In this document: positions 16,476-28,526 of the stretch, one piece after another
Position numbering within the stretch: the stretch's first letter is position 1
Layout of the letters: each line of letters opens with the position of its first letter
The notes under the pieces: generated by a model
What the model was told of the DNA's origin: nothing
The model's input: the letters and a program-made list of their open reading frames with translations, nothing else
Databases searched by the model: none
Assembly: GCF_036173125.1 (NCBI RefSeq)
Contig: NZ_CP108054.1
Span: 6,787,001-6,851,000, forward strand
Origin: Streptomyces sp. NBC_00286
GTDB lineage: Bacteria > Actinomycetota > Actinomycetes > Streptomycetales > Streptomycetaceae
Length of the DNA: 64,000 nt
Direction of reading: 5' to 3'
Made by a program: the position numbers and the translations under genes

Positions 16476-17741
16476 GTGATCCTCGCTGTCGACGAGCTGA
16501 CACGTGCGGCGCGGGCGATGGTGGTGGCCCGGCCCGGGGTGGTGCGGTTGTGGAGCGCCGGGGAGTCGCGGGCCGGGCGCCGGCTCTGGGTGCTGTCGAT
16601 CGGGCGCGGCGAGCGGCAGGTGCTGGCCGTGGCCGGGGCGCATGCCAATGAACCCGTCGGCGGGGCGTCCGCGCTCGCCATGGCCGAGGAACTCGTAGGG
16701 GACCCGGGTGTCCTCGAAGTGTGGGGCTGCACCTGGCACTTCCTGTTGTGCCTGGATCCGGACGGCGCCGCCCTCGCCCAGTGCCGGTTCGCCGAGCGGC
16801 CCACCCTGGAGGCGTACTACCGGGGCTTCTATCGGCCCTCCTTCGCCGGACAGCCGGAGTTCCCGCCCATCGAGGCCGATCCGCGTCCGCCCCTGCCGGA
16901 GTCCCGAGCGCTCATCCGGCTCCTCGACGAGCTGCGTCCCGTCGTGCAGTTCTCGCTGCACGGCGTCGAAGCAGGCGGATCGTTCCTGCAACTCACCCGT
17001 CCCGTGCCCGGCGCGCCCGACGCCTTCCGTGCCGTGGCGGCCGAGCTCGAAATCCCCCTGGAATACCGGCCGTTCGACGGATCGGGCTGGTTCGTCGACA
17101 GCCCCGGCGTGCTCGTACGACCCGACGGCAGCCCGGCCGACGAACGCGATCCGTCCGGCTACACCTCCCGCTCCACTTGGACGTACCCGTTGCGGCACGG
17201 CACCGTGTCGGCCGTCGTCGAGGCGCCCCTGTGGAGCGTGGCGGCCGTGAGCGACCCGAGCCGCGTCGCCGATCCCGGACGGGAGATCGACCGTGCCTCG
17301 GAGATCCTGCTCAGCCGTTCCAAGCAACTGGAGGAAGTACTCGGTCCGTTGGCCGACCGGCCGCCCCATGACCCCGCCCGGCTGCCGTTCTACACGGCCG
17401 CCCGCGAACTCATGGACATAGGCCCCGGCGTGGTCGCCACCTGGACCACACACGACGCCCGCGGCCTCGGGGACGCCGAACTCGCCACCACCGTCGGCAA
17501 CTCCGTCTCCCTCGGCATCGCGGCCCGCCGCATACCGCTACGCGCGGCGGCGATGATGCGCGGCGCCTTCAGCGAGGCGGCGACCGGGACGCCCGCCATC
17601 GAGGCCCTCGATGCCCTGGTCGGCGACTGGAGCCGCGAGCTGGCCGCCACCTTCGAAGCCCGCTGGGTGCCGGTCCACCGCCAGACCGCGCTGCACACCC
17701 GCACCATGCGCAGGCTGGCCCAGCAGCTCCTCGGAACATGA
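16476..17741 (+). CDS. M14 family zinc carboxypeptidase
   Basis: 421 residues from GTG 16476, with GAGGAG about 8 bases upstream. Zinc ligands are visible as GAHANEPVGG (H-x-x-E, about residues 55-62) and SLHGVEAGG (second His, about 160); SAVVEAPLW carries the candidate catalytic Glu. No signal peptide, so cytoplasmic, unlike the secreted M14 enzymes of the genus. The second half (from about 290) is helical and not part of the catalytic fold. Substrate unknown. It sits next to PepN in convergent orientation, with a bidirectional-looking hairpin between. Confidence 0.88.
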   Translation: MILAVDELTRAARAMVVARPGVVRLWSAGESRAGRRLWVLSIGRGERQVLAVAGAHANEPVGGASALAMAEELVGDPGVLEVWGCTWHFLLCLDPDGAALAQCRFAERPTLEAYYRGFYRPSFAGQPEFPPIEADPRPPLPESRALIRLLDELRPVVQFSLHGVEAGGSFLQLTRPVPGAPDAFRAVAAELEIPLEYRPFDGSGWFVDSPGVLVRPDGSPADERDPSGYTSRSTWTYPLRHGTVSAVVEAPLWSVAAVSDPSRVADPGREIDRASEILLSRSKQLEEVLGPLADRPPHDPARLPFYTAARELMDIGPGVVATWTTHDARGLGDAELATTVGNSVSLGIAARRIPLRAAAMMRGAFSEAATGTPAIEALDALVGDWSRELAATFEARWVPVHRQTALHTRTMRRLAQQLLGT

Positions 17742-17743
17742 AC

Positions 17744-17772
17744 GGGGTGCCCGGTACGACACCGGGCACCCC
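17744..17772. terminator. Hairpin terminator between M14 gene and pepN
   Basis: Stem GGGTGCCCGGT (17745-17755) with its exact complement at 17761-17771 and a 5-base loop. Lies between two convergent genes and can serve both. Confidence 0.8.
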
Positions 17773-17795
17773 CATTCGCGTACAGCCAGTACGGA

Positions 17796-20375
17796 CTACT
17801 CCTGCTCGGAGGCCGCGTCCGCAGCCTGCGCCTTCAGCGCGCGTTCCACGCCCGAGCGGGACTCCGAGATCAGCCGGCGCAGCGCCGCGCTGGGTTCGGC
17901 GGAGGCGAGCCAGGCGTCCGTGCGGTCCAGGGTGTCCTGGGAGACCTGTACGGACGGGTAGAGGCCGACCGCGATCTGCTGGGCCATCTCGTGGGAGCGG
18001 GAGTCCCAGACGTCCTTGACCGCCGCGAAGAACTTCTCCGTGTACGGGGCGAGCAGTTCGCGCTGGTCGGTCTGCACGAAGCCGCCGATCACCGCCTCCT
18101 GAACGGCGTTCGGCAGCTTGTCGGACTCGACGACCGAGGCCCAGGCCTCCGCCTTCGCCTCCTCGGTCGGACGGGCGGCCCGCGCGGTCGCCGCGTGGCG
18201 CTCACCGGCGGCCGTCTTGTCCCGTTCGTACTCGGCGGTGATCTCCGCCTCGTCGAACCGGCCCGTCGCCGCCAGCCGCTGCACGAACGTCCAGCGCAGC
18301 TCGGTGTCCACGGCCAGCCCCTCGATGGTCTCGCTGCCGCTGAGCAGCCCCTCCAGGAGGTCCAGCTGCTCCGGCGTACGGGCCGTCGCCGCGAAGGCGC
18401 GCGCCCAGGCCAGCTGGTGGTCGCTGCCGGGCTCGGCCGCGCGCAGGTGCTCGAGCGCGGCCACGGTCCAACGGGTCAGTCCGGTGTCGCGCCAGGCCGG
18501 GTCCGCGTACAGGTCGAGGGCCAGCTTCACCTGGCGGTGCAGCGACTGCACGACGCCGATGTCGGACTCCTTGCCGATGCCCGACAGGACCAGGGAGAGG
18601 TAGTCGCGCGTGGCGAGCTCGGCGTCGCGCGTCATGTCCCAGGACGACGCCCAAGACAGGGCGCGGGGGAGGGACGCCTCGAAGTCGCCGAGGTGCTGCG
18701 TGACGGCGGCCAGCGACTGCTCGTCGAGGCGGACCTTCGCGTATGAGAGGTCGTCGTCGTTGAGGAGTACGACGGCGGGGCGGCGCTTGCCCACCAGCTG
18801 TGGGACGGCGGTCAGTTCACCGTCCACGTCCAGTTCGATGCGCTCGTCGCGCAGCAGCTTGCCGCTGTCGTCGTCCAGGTCGTACAGGCCCACCGCGATG
18901 CGGTGCGGGCGCAGTGTCGGCTCGCCCTTCGCGCCGGCCGGCAGCGCCGGGGCCTCCTGGCGGATCGCGAAGGACGTGATCAGGCCGGCGGCATCCGTCT
19001 CGATCTCCGGGCGCAGCACGTTGATGCCCGCCGTCTCCAGCCACTTCTGCGACCAGGTCTTCAGGTCGCGACCGGAGGTCTCCTCCAGGGCGCCGAGCAG
19101 GTCGGACAGGCGCGTGTTGCCGTACGCGTGGCGCTTGAAGTACGCCTGCACGCCCCGGAAGAACTCGTCCTCGCCGACGTACGCCACGAGCTGCTTCAGC
19201 ACGCTGGCGCCCTTGGCATAGGTGATCCCGTCGAAGTTGACGAGCACGTCGTCCAGGTCGCGGATCTCCGCCATGATCGGGTGCGTGGAGGGAAGCTGGT
19301 CCTGGCGGTAGGCCCAGGTCTTCATCTGGTTGGCGAACGTCGTCCAGGAGTGCGGCCAGCGCGACTGCGGGGCGTACGCCTGGCAGGCGGCCTCGGCGTA
19401 GGTGGCGAACGACTCGTTCAGCCACAGGTCGTTCCACCACTCCATGGTGACCAGGTCGCCGAACCACATGTGGGCCAGCTCGTGCAGGATCGTGGAGGCC
19501 CGCATCTCGTACGCGGCGTCGGTCACCTTCGAGCGGAACACGTACTGGTCGCGGATCGTCACCGCGCCCGCGTTCTCCATCGCGCCCGCGTTGAACTCCG
19601 GCACGAACAGCTGGTCGTACTTCTTGAACGGGTACGCGTAGTCGAACTTCTCCTGGAACCACTCGAAGCCCTGCCGCGTGACCTCGAAGATCGCGTCCGA
19701 GTCGAGGTACTCGGCGAGGGAGGGCCGGCAGTAGATACCGAGCGGGACGGACTGCCCGTCCTTCTCGTACACACTGTGGACGCTGTGGTACGGGCCGACG
19801 ATGAGCGCCGTGATGTACGTGGACATCCGCGGCGTCGGCTCGAAGATCCAGGTGTCGTCCTTGGGCTCGGGCGTCGGCGAGTTGGAGATGACGGTCCAGC
19901 CGGTGGGGGCCTTCACGGTGAACTGGAAGGTGGCCTTCAGATCGGGCTGCTCGAAGGACGCGAACACGCGGCGGGCGTCCGGGACCTCGAACTGGGTGTA
20001 GAGGTAGGCCTGTTGGTCGACGGGGTCGACGAACCGGTGCAGTCCCTCACCGGTGTTGGTGTACGCGCAGTCGGCGACGACCCGCAGGATGTTGCGGCCC
20101 TCCAGCAGGCCCGGCAGGGCGATCCGGGAGTCCTTGAACACCTCGTCGGGATCCAGCGGGTCCCCGTTGAGGGTCACCTCGTGGACGGTCGGAGCCACCA
20201 GGTCGATGAAGGACTCCGCACCGGTCTCCTCGACGTCGAAGCGCACCGTCGTCACGGACCGGTAGGTGCCTCCCTCCTGCGCGCCGGAGAGGTCGAGATC
20301 GATCTCGTACGAGTCAACGGTGAGCAGCTTCGCCCGCTGCTGCGCCTCTTCACGGGTCAGGTTTGTGCCAGGCAC
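17796..20375 (-). CDS. pepN: Aminopeptidase N (M1), first paralogue
   Basis: 859 residues from GTG 20375 (GAGGAG 8 bases upstream; protein begins V/MPGTNLTREEAQQRAK, matching the known Streptomyces PepN start and length). M1 landmarks: GAMENAG exopeptidase motif, zinc motif HELAHMWFGD with the third ligand in WLNESFATYAE, and the long helical C-terminal ERAP1-like domain. Cytosolic metallo-aminopeptidase that removes N-terminal residues from peptides during protein turnover. A second full-length paralogue lies at 45345-47933. Confidence 0.96.
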   Translation of the reverse strand: MPGTNLTREEAQQRAKLLTVDSYEIDLDLSGAQEGGTYRSVTTVRFDVEETGAESFIDLVAPTVHEVTLNGDPLDPDEVFKDSRIALPGLLEGRNILRVVADCAYTNTGEGLHRFVDPVDQQAYLYTQFEVPDARRVFASFEQPDLKATFQFTVKAPTGWTVISNSPTPEPKDDTWIFEPTPRMSTYITALIVGPYHSVHSVYEKDGQSVPLGIYCRPSLAEYLDSDAIFEVTRQGFEWFQEKFDYAYPFKKYDQLFVPEFNAGAMENAGAVTIRDQYVFRSKVTDAAYEMRASTILHELAHMWFGDLVTMEWWNDLWLNESFATYAEAACQAYAPQSRWPHSWTTFANQMKTWAYRQDQLPSTHPIMAEIRDLDDVLVNFDGITYAKGASVLKQLVAYVGEDEFFRGVQAYFKRHAYGNTRLSDLLGALEETSGRDLKTWSQKWLETAGINVLRPEIETDAAGLITSFAIRQEAPALPAGAKGEPTLRPHRIAVGLYDLDDDSGKLLRDERIELDVDGELTAVPQLVGKRRPAVVLLNDDDLSYAKVRLDEQSLAAVTQHLGDFEASLPRALSWASSWDMTRDAELATRDYLSLVLSGIGKESDIGVVQSLHRQVKLALDLYADPAWRDTGLTRWTVAALEHLRAAEPGSDHQLAWARAFAATARTPEQLDLLEGLLSGSETIEGLAVDTELRWTFVQRLAATGRFDEAEITAEYERDKTAAGERHAATARAARPTEEAKAEAWASVVESDKLPNAVQEAVIGGFVQTDQRELLAPYTEKFFAAVKDVWDSRSHEMAQQIAVGLYPSVQVSQDTLDRTDAWLASAEPSAALRRLISESRSGVERALKAQAADAASEQE

Positions 20376-20498
20376 GCGGTCATCTCCTCGGTACACCTGA
20401 GTATGTGTGGGTTCGGCCATCCTTCCACGGGAGCTGCACGTAAGGCGATGTCGGATTCCCGCCGGAGCCCTGGCCGGGCAGGGGGCAGTCTGTCGTGC

Positions 20499-20975
20499 AT
20501 GACCAGCCATCACGCACGCCCCATCGAACCGGCCGCCCTGAAGGAACTGCGCTCCACGGACGACGCCGGCCGTCCGCCGGCCCCCTTCGCGGACCCCGAG
20601 GGCGGAGCCCCCCTCCGCTGCTGCCTCCGCCGCAGCGAGCCCGGCGAGCAGATCGCCCTGATCTCGTACGCACCGCTGCGCCGCTGGGCGGCGGAGACGG
20701 GCGTCGACCCGGGGGCGTACGACGAACAGGGTCCGGTCTTCATCCACGCGGAGGAGTGCGGCGGCCCGGAGCCGGACGGCTACCCGTTCACGGGCGCCCA
20801 CCGTGTCCTGAGGCGCTACTCGGCGGAGGGCCGCATTCTCGGCGGCCGGCTGGTGGAGCCGGCGGAGAGCTTCGACGAGGCCTTCGCGGAAGCGTTCACG
20901 GACCCGGCGGTGGTGCTCGTCCACGTGCGGGCCGTGGAGTACGGGTGCTTCTTCTACGAGGTGCGCCGGGACTGA
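20499..20975 (+). CDS. DUF1203 domain protein
   Basis: 158 residues from ATG 20499. The whole length matches DUF1203: PLRCCLRRSEPGEQIALISYAPL, GPVFIHAEECGG, FTGAHRVLRRYSAEGRI and VEYGCFFYEV. Conserved Cys and His residues (CC at about 41-42; FIHAEEC) hint at metal or cofactor binding, but no activity is established for the family. Divergent from pepN (123 bases between starts). Confidence 0.88.
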   Translation: MTSHHARPIEPAALKELRSTDDAGRPPAPFADPEGGAPLRCCLRRSEPGEQIALISYAPLRRWAAETGVDPGAYDEQGPVFIHAEECGGPEPDGYPFTGAHRVLRRYSAEGRILGGRLVEPAESFDEAFAEAFTDPAVVLVHVRAVEYGCFFYEVRRD

Positions 20976-21100
20976 AGGCGCAGCGGGTTCCGTCGCCTTT
21001 CCACGCCGCGGCGCGTTCACCCGGCAGTGCGTTCTTGCGGTTACCGTGGATCAGCGGGACGCCGCCGCCCCTACGCTCCGGCATGGAAGGAGGCGCCGCG

Positions 21101-21475
21101 ATGACACTGATGCATCACGAGACAGCCGATGAACCGGCGGAGCAAACAATGGGGCGATCCTGGCGCGAGGTGCGTGCCGAGGCGTTCGAGCGCCATCCGG
21201 AGCTGGATTCCGCCCAGGCCCGGCTTGATCGGGCCAGGATGCGAGCCGAGAACGTGGCTCGCGTCCGGGGACACGAGTTGGCCGCTCTGCGGCGGGATAC
21301 GGGGCTGACCCAGCAGGAGGTCGCGACCGTCCTCGGTGTCAGTCAGGCACGCGTGTCCCAGATCGAGAACGGCGAGGTGGACAGCCTGGACACCCTGCGT
21401 GCCTACGCTGCCGCACTCGGTGGCGAAGTGGCTGTGGTCATCCGCCGGGGCGATGTCTCTGTGCAGGTCGCGTGA
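21101..21475 (+). CDS. XRE-type helix-turn-helix protein (HigA-like)
   Basis: 124 residues from ATG 21101, with AAGGAGG 7 bases upstream (an ATG inside that site at 21083 is rejected). N-terminal 55 residues are a charged helical region (REVRAEAFERHPELDSAQARLD). The HTH follows: LAALRRDTGLTQQEVATVLGVSQARVSQIENGEV, then YAAALGGEVAVVIRRGD. Resembles antitoxins of HigBA/RelBE-like pairs and stand-alone XRE regulators. The usual toxin is not upstream; instead a short acidic frame overlaps the 3' end by GTGA. Its role as an antitoxin is therefore uncertain. Confidence 0.8.
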   Translation: MTLMHHETADEPAEQTMGRSWREVRAEAFERHPELDSAQARLDRARMRAENVARVRGHELAALRRDTGLTQQEVATVLGVSQARVSQIENGEVDSLDTLRAYAAALGGEVAVVIRRGDVSVQVA

Positions 21476-21620
21476 TCCGAGGGCCGGGCGAGGAAGCGAA
21501 CGAAGCCTTGCAAGCCGAGTACGCCGAGGCGTTCGCGGAGTGGGAGGGGACGGAGGACGCCGCGCTCTGGAGAACACGGTGGCCGACGGGCTTGAGGACG
21601 AAGATGACTGGGCGGAGTAG
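21472..21620 (+). pseudogene. Short acidic protein, probably frameshifted
   Basis: GTG 21472 overlaps the XRE stop (GTGA), a classic coupled arrangement. The frame reads an acidic helix (GEEANEALQAEYAEAFAEW) and then turns abruptly basic, running on to TGA 21634. In the neighbouring frame the sequence from about 21570 reads ENTVADGLEDEDDWAE and stops at 21620, an acidic tail that fits the first part far better. A single-base deletion near 21566-21572 would explain this. Family not recognised; could be a small accessory protein of the XRE gene. Confidence 0.4.
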
Positions 21621-21643
21621 TGGGACGTCCAGGTGAGGCAGCG

Positions 21644-21687
21644 CGAGGAACGGGGTGGTCACCGTACGGTGACCACCCCGTTCCTCG
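21644..21687. terminator. 44-bp perfect palindrome, bidirectional terminator
   Basis: Two exact 22-base arms, centred between 21665 and 21666 (arms contain AACGGGGTGGTCACCGT and its complement), with no unpaired loop bases at all. Located between the XRE unit (+) and asd (-). Serves both directions. Confidence 0.85.
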
Positions 21688-21701
21688 TACGGGCAGGGGC
21701 G

Positions 21702-24279
<2,578 letters not shown>

Positions 24280-24296
24280 CCGAGGGAGACCAAAAG

Positions 24297-24330
24297 GGGC
24301 GGGCGCCCGGTACACACCGGACGCCCGCCC
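24297..24330. terminator. Hairpin terminator after sigma operon
   Basis: 15-base stem with a single mismatch (GGGCGGGCG-x-CCGGT at 24297-24311 against 24316-24330) and a 4-base loop. Convergent genes on both sides. Confidence 0.75.
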
Positions 24331-24379
24331 ACAGTCGTACAGAGACCGCAGTCAGAGACCGCAGCCATACACCGAACTA

Positions 24380-27300
24380 CTACGGCGTGACCTTCTCGAT
24401 CAGCACGCTGCCCGTGCCCGCGGCCGTACCGCGCGCGTTCACGAGCTGCACCTTGCCGAAGAACTCGCGGCCCTCGGGCGCCGCGGCAGCCGCGACGATC
24501 GAGCCGGAGAACGTGGCCGAGTCGCCCGTGCCGAGCGACACCTGCGTGTCGTCGGTCTCGATCGTGCCGAGCGCGGCGGAGAAGAACACGTCACGGTAGT
24601 CGTACTCCGTGGTGCCGCCCGGGACCGCGTAGCCCTGGACCTCCACGGTGTACGTACCGGCGGCGGGCTTGGCGATCGTGACCGACTCCTCCGAGTCGGC
24701 GTCGGCCGCGCTGCCCACCTCGTTGCCGGCCGCGTCGAACACGTACAGGTCGAGGTCGGCGTTCGCGACCGACGGGTTGCCGATGGTCACGTTCAGCGAC
24801 TCGGCGCCTGCGGGCACCTCGACCGTGCTGGTCTGGGTGGCGCCCTCGGCGATGGTCGGCCGCTCGTTCTTGGCGGAGCCGAGCGGGCCGCCCGCGAGCT
24901 TGCCCTCGACCGGCTCCAGCTTGTTCGTCACCTTCCAGGAGGCGTCGGTCGGGGTGCCGACCTTGGCCTCGGGGATGGTCACGAGCTCCGGGTCGAAGGT
25001 CGCGCCCAGGACGGCGACGTCCAGCTTGTACGGGTTGTCGAGCAGCGGCGACGTACGGCGCGACTCGACCTCGATCTCCCAGACGCCCGGCTGCGGGTCG
25101 GTGTACGAGCGCAGGTCGGGGCGGCAGGGCTTGCTGTCCGGGCTGGTGAAGTTGCTGTAGCAGTCCAGCGAGGACGACGACTCGATCTGCACGCCGTACG
25201 GGTGGATGGACAGGAACCGGGTCTGGCTCTTGTCCTTCAGCCCGCTCATCCGGACCTCGAGGGTCTTGGCGCCCTCGGGGACGGTCACGAAGTACGAGTC
25301 GTTGCTGTTGCGTTGCACCGAACCCGACGCGGAGTAGTCGTACTTCAGCGGGGCCGAGACCACGACCGTCGACATGACCTGGTGGTCGATGCCCTCGGTG
25401 CGCGGGTCGTCGACCTCGAGGATGGCGCTCTTGATGCCGGCCGAGGACGGCTTCGCGGAGACCTTCACCGTCACCGGCTTGTTCAGCTCCAGCGACACCT
25501 CGTCGGAGCTCTCGATGCGGAACGTCTTGCCGCTGTTGTTCTCCAGGTGCAGCTCGTGCCGCAGCGCGCGGTCCGGGCCGGACGTACGGGTGATCGTGAT
25601 GTCGTACGTCTTCTTCTGGCCGGCCTTGAGCCCGCCCTCACGGTCGTAGAGGCCGGTGCCGAAGCCCGGGGTCTTGAGCGCCTGGTCGAGGGCGGTGTCG
25701 ACCGGGGCCTTGACCGCGTACTCGTGCGCCGTGGCGCCCTTCTGGATCGACTTCCACGCGTCGACGATGTTGATCCGGCCCACGCCCTCGGCGTACGCCT
25801 GGACACCCTTGATGTGGTCGGCGGTCGACGTCAGCGCGGTGCGCAGCTTCGCGGGCGTCAGGTCGACGCCCTTCTGCTTCGCGGCGGACAGCAGCAGCGC
25901 CGAGGCGCCCGCGGCCTGCGGGGAGGACATCGAGGTGCCGTTGAGCATCTGGTAGCCGGGAGGCAGGGTGTAGCCCGCCTCGGGGGCTATGACGCCCGGC
26001 ATCCAGGTCTGCGCGGTGTTCACCGCGGCGCCGGGCGCGACCAGGGTCGGGGTGAAGCCGCCGTCCTCACGCGGACCGCGCGAGGAGAAGGGGAACAGGT
26101 TGTACTTCTTCTTCACGGCCGAGCCGTAGTTGGACGCCCAGGTCTCCTTGGAGACTGCCGCGCCGACCGAGACGACCTTGTTCGCGAGGCCGGGGTCACC
26201 GATCGTGTTGGCGCCGGGGCCGGAGTTGCCCGCGGAGATCACCAGCTGGACGCCGTACTCGTCGATGAGACGCGTGTAGAGCTCGGCGCGCGCGTTGTTG
26301 CCGTCGTTCAGGGCGGGCAGGCCGCCGATCGACATGTTGACGATGTCGACGCCGCGCTTCGTCACGAGGTCGATCATGCCCTCGGTGAGCGCGACGTTCG
26401 TGCAGCCGGCCCCGAAGATGCAGGCACGTGAGGAGACGACCTTGGCGCCGGGCGCCGCGCCGTTCATCTTGCCGCCGAACATCTTGTGGGCGGCGGTGAT
26501 ACCCGCGACGTGCGTGCCGTGCTGGGACTCGATGATGCCGATGTTGACGAAGTCGGCCTTCTTACCGACCCAGTCCCCGCCCAGCGGGTCCATCGGGACG
26601 TCCTTGCGGATCTCCACGACGAACGGCTGGCGCTCGGCGACCGGGGTCGCCGGGTCGTCCTTGCCGAAGTAGCCGATCTGGAAACCGTCCTTGTACGGCT
26701 TCATGGCGGCGTCGTCCGAGAAGTCGTTGTTGTCGTTCAGGTCGACGCGCGCGGTGCCGGACGCGGCGTCGTACAGCACGCCCCAGCTGTCCGTCTTGTC
26801 GCCGTCGCGGTTGACGTCGCCGTTCGCGTCGCCGCCGGCGGTGGCCGACTCGCGGAACCGGCTGACCTTGTACTCGCCCGCCGGGGCCTGCCAGGTCTCG
26901 CCGTCCCAGGTGAACACCGGGCCCGTGACCGCGTTCACCATCGGGCGCCAGGTCGCGTCGCCGTCCACGAGCGGGTCGGTCGCGGTCACCCAGTCGACGA
27001 TCTTGCGCTCGCCGGTGGTGGTCTTCTGCAGCGCCGGGTGGCCGAGGTCGACACCCGTGTCGAGCACACCGATGGTGACGCCGCGCCCGTCAGCCTTCGG
27101 GTTCTTCTTCACGAAGTCGACGGCGCCCGTCTCGAAGGACGGGTTGTACGGGTTCTCCGCCGGCGTGTTCTTGTCCGGCGCCGGGTAACGCTTCGCCGAG
27201 GCCTCGGCCTTGGCGCCCGAGATGCCCGGAGTCGGGTCCTCGAGGGCGATCTCGTGCCGCAGGTCGATGCCGTGCACGGAGCGGAGCTTCGCGGCGGCGT

Positions 27301-27694
27301 CGACGGCGGCCTCGGCCCTGGCCGTGGGCACGGTGGCGCGGACGTAGCCGAGTTTGTCGTAAGTGCGGCCAACGGAGCCGCCCTTGACCGCGTCCAGCTG
27401 GTCGGCGACCTTCTCGGTCTCACCGGGCGCGGTGGCGATCATCATCGTGACGTTCTTCTCGCCGCTGGCCTTGGCCTCGGCGAGCAGGTCGGCATCGGCC
27501 GAACCGAGCTTGTCCTCTGCGGACTTGAGGGCTGGGTCGGTGGTCGCACGGGCGGCCGGGTCGTCCGCGGAGAAGGCCATGGGTATCGGCCCTGCCGCGG
27601 AGAGGGCGGCCACCAGGCCCGCGGCCACGGCAATTCTGGCCACGTGTCTCGCGCCTCTGATCGGAGTGCGCTGAGGCTCGGGAGTGGGGGTCAT
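24380..27694 (-). CDS. Large secreted subtilisin-like protease (S8) with C-terminal beta domains
   Basis: 1104 residues from ATG 27694 (AGGG 6 bases upstream; ATG 27700 also possible). Signal peptide in the first ~43 residues (basic start, hydrophobic core IAVAAGLVAALSAAG, cut near FSADD). An inhibitor-like propeptide precedes the S8 domain, whose triad lies in VLDTGVDLGHP (Asp), ESQHGTHVAG (His) and LNGTSMSSPQAAG (Ser); SAGNSGPGAN carries the oxyanion Asn. A long insert separates Asp and His. The C-terminal ~430 residues are beta-rich, including a PPC-like NADLDLYVFDAAGNEVG segment. Secreted extracellular protease for nutrient acquisition or development. Confidence 0.93.
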   Translation of the reverse strand: MTPTPEPQRTPIRGARHVARIAVAAGLVAALSAAGPIPMAFSADDPAARATTDPALKSAEDKLGSADADLLAEAKASGEKNVTMMIATAPGETEKVADQLDAVKGGSVGRTYDKLGYVRATVPTARAEAAVDAAAKLRSVHGIDLRHEIALEDPTPGISGAKAEASAKRYPAPDKNTPAENPYNPSFETGAVDFVKKNPKADGRGVTIGVLDTGVDLGHPALQKTTTGERKIVDWVTATDPLVDGDATWRPMVNAVTGPVFTWDGETWQAPAGEYKVSRFRESATAGGDANGDVNRDGDKTDSWGVLYDAASGTARVDLNDNNDFSDDAAMKPYKDGFQIGYFGKDDPATPVAERQPFVVEIRKDVPMDPLGGDWVGKKADFVNIGIIESQHGTHVAGITAAHKMFGGKMNGAAPGAKVVSSRACIFGAGCTNVALTEGMIDLVTKRGVDIVNMSIGGLPALNDGNNARAELYTRLIDEYGVQLVISAGNSGPGANTIGDPGLANKVVSVGAAVSKETWASNYGSAVKKKYNLFPFSSRGPREDGGFTPTLVAPGAAVNTAQTWMPGVIAPEAGYTLPPGYQMLNGTSMSSPQAAGASALLLSAAKQKGVDLTPAKLRTALTSTADHIKGVQAYAEGVGRINIVDAWKSIQKGATAHEYAVKAPVDTALDQALKTPGFGTGLYDREGGLKAGQKKTYDITITRTSGPDRALRHELHLENNSGKTFRIESSDEVSLELNKPVTVKVSAKPSSAGIKSAILEVDDPRTEGIDHQVMSTVVVSAPLKYDYSASGSVQRNSNDSYFVTVPEGAKTLEVRMSGLKDKSQTRFLSIHPYGVQIESSSSLDCYSNFTSPDSKPCRPDLRSYTDPQPGVWEIEVESRRTSPLLDNPYKLDVAVLGATFDPELVTIPEAKVGTPTDASWKVTNKLEPVEGKLAGGPLGSAKNERPTIAEGATQTSTVEVPAGAESLNVTIGNPSVANADLDLYVFDAAGNEVGSAADADSEESVTIAKPAAGTYTVEVQGYAVPGGTTEYDYRDVFFSAALGTIETDDTQVSLGTGDSATFSGSIVAAAAAPEGREFFGKVQLVNARGTAAGTGSVLIEKVTP

Positions 27695-27891
27695 CAGCAT
27701 CCCTGGTAGGTAAAGGACGAGCATGAGTCCGGTATGTGAACCCGGATGACCGCTCAGCTTTACGTAAGAAATGCATGTTTGGGGAGGGGTGGCAGGTACT
27801 CGAGAGTAAGGTGGCGCAATCCCGCCATGCGCCATGGAGTTGATAGGGCGTCATAAGCGGACGCGTCGCATTTGACTTGGTTGCCCACAGG

Positions 27892-27955
27892 CGGGCGCCC
27901 CTTCAGGGACGCGGGGCTGTATCGATGTGCGGTTCCGCCGCGTGGGCTCGACGAC
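27892..27955. repeat. Intergenic hairpin repeat, copy at 27.9 kb
   Basis: A single divergent unit (GGCGCCCCTTCAGGGACGC, then GGGCTGTATCGATGTGCGG and the GCCGCG hairpin) inside the 364-base gap between the subtilase and the Nudix gene. The rest of the gap holds the subtilase promoter region (AT-richer, 27700-27790) and, near 28040-28055, a CGTAACGT segment just before the Nudix start. Confidence 0.7.
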
Positions 27956-28058
27956 TGAGCCCTCTGCGCTGGCCGGCCCCCGAGTACTCACCGTCCCCCA
28001 CTCTCGGCTCCGCTCGAGCGGGAGGTGCCCCATCCCCTCTCTCCCGTAACGTCAGTGC

Positions 28059-28526
28059 ATGCACAAGGAGTTGAGGGTGGCGGCCTACGCCGTATGCGTG
28101 CGGGACGGGCGGGTGTTGCTCGCGCGCTTGGTGGCGGCGGACGGAAGTAAGCGGTGGACACTGCCCGGTGGCGGGATGGATCACGGGGAGGATCCGTACG
28201 ACACCGTGATCCGCGAGGCCGAGGAGGAGACCGGGTACGCGGTCGAGCCCGTCGCGCTGCTCGGCGTCGACTCCATCCGCCGCAGCTATCCGCGCCGACT
28301 CGGCACGGCCGCCGACTTCCAGGGCCTGCGGATCGTCTACGAGGCCCGCGTCACCGGAGGCGAACTCCGCCACGAGACCGGCGGATCAACGGATATGGCG
28401 GCCTGGCATCCGCTGGACAAGGTGCCTGATCTGGAGCGGGTCGGGCTCGTCGATGTGGGGCTCGCGCTCTGGCGGGAGCGGCCCGCGGTGGGGCGTACGG
28501 CGGGGCTGCCGGTGTCCGAGAAATAG
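28059..28526 (+). CDS. Nudix hydrolase
   Basis: 155 residues. Nudix box intact: GGGMDHGEDPYDTVIREAEEETGY (G-x5-E-x7-R-E-x2-E-E-x-G pattern) at about residues 38-61. N-terminal LRVAAYAVCVRDGRVLLARL is the usual first strand. Hydrolyses a nucleoside diphosphate linked to another moiety; substrate cannot be told. Transcript may be leaderless, since the ATG lies a few bases after a promoter-like CGTAACGT and lacks a ribosome-binding site. Confidence 0.92.
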   Translation: MHKELRVAAYAVCVRDGRVLLARLVAADGSKRWTLPGGGMDHGEDPYDTVIREAEEETGYAVEPVALLGVDSIRRSYPRRLGTAADFQGLRIVYEARVTGGELRHETGGSTDMAAWHPLDKVPDLERVGLVDVGLALWRERPAVGRTAGLPVSEK

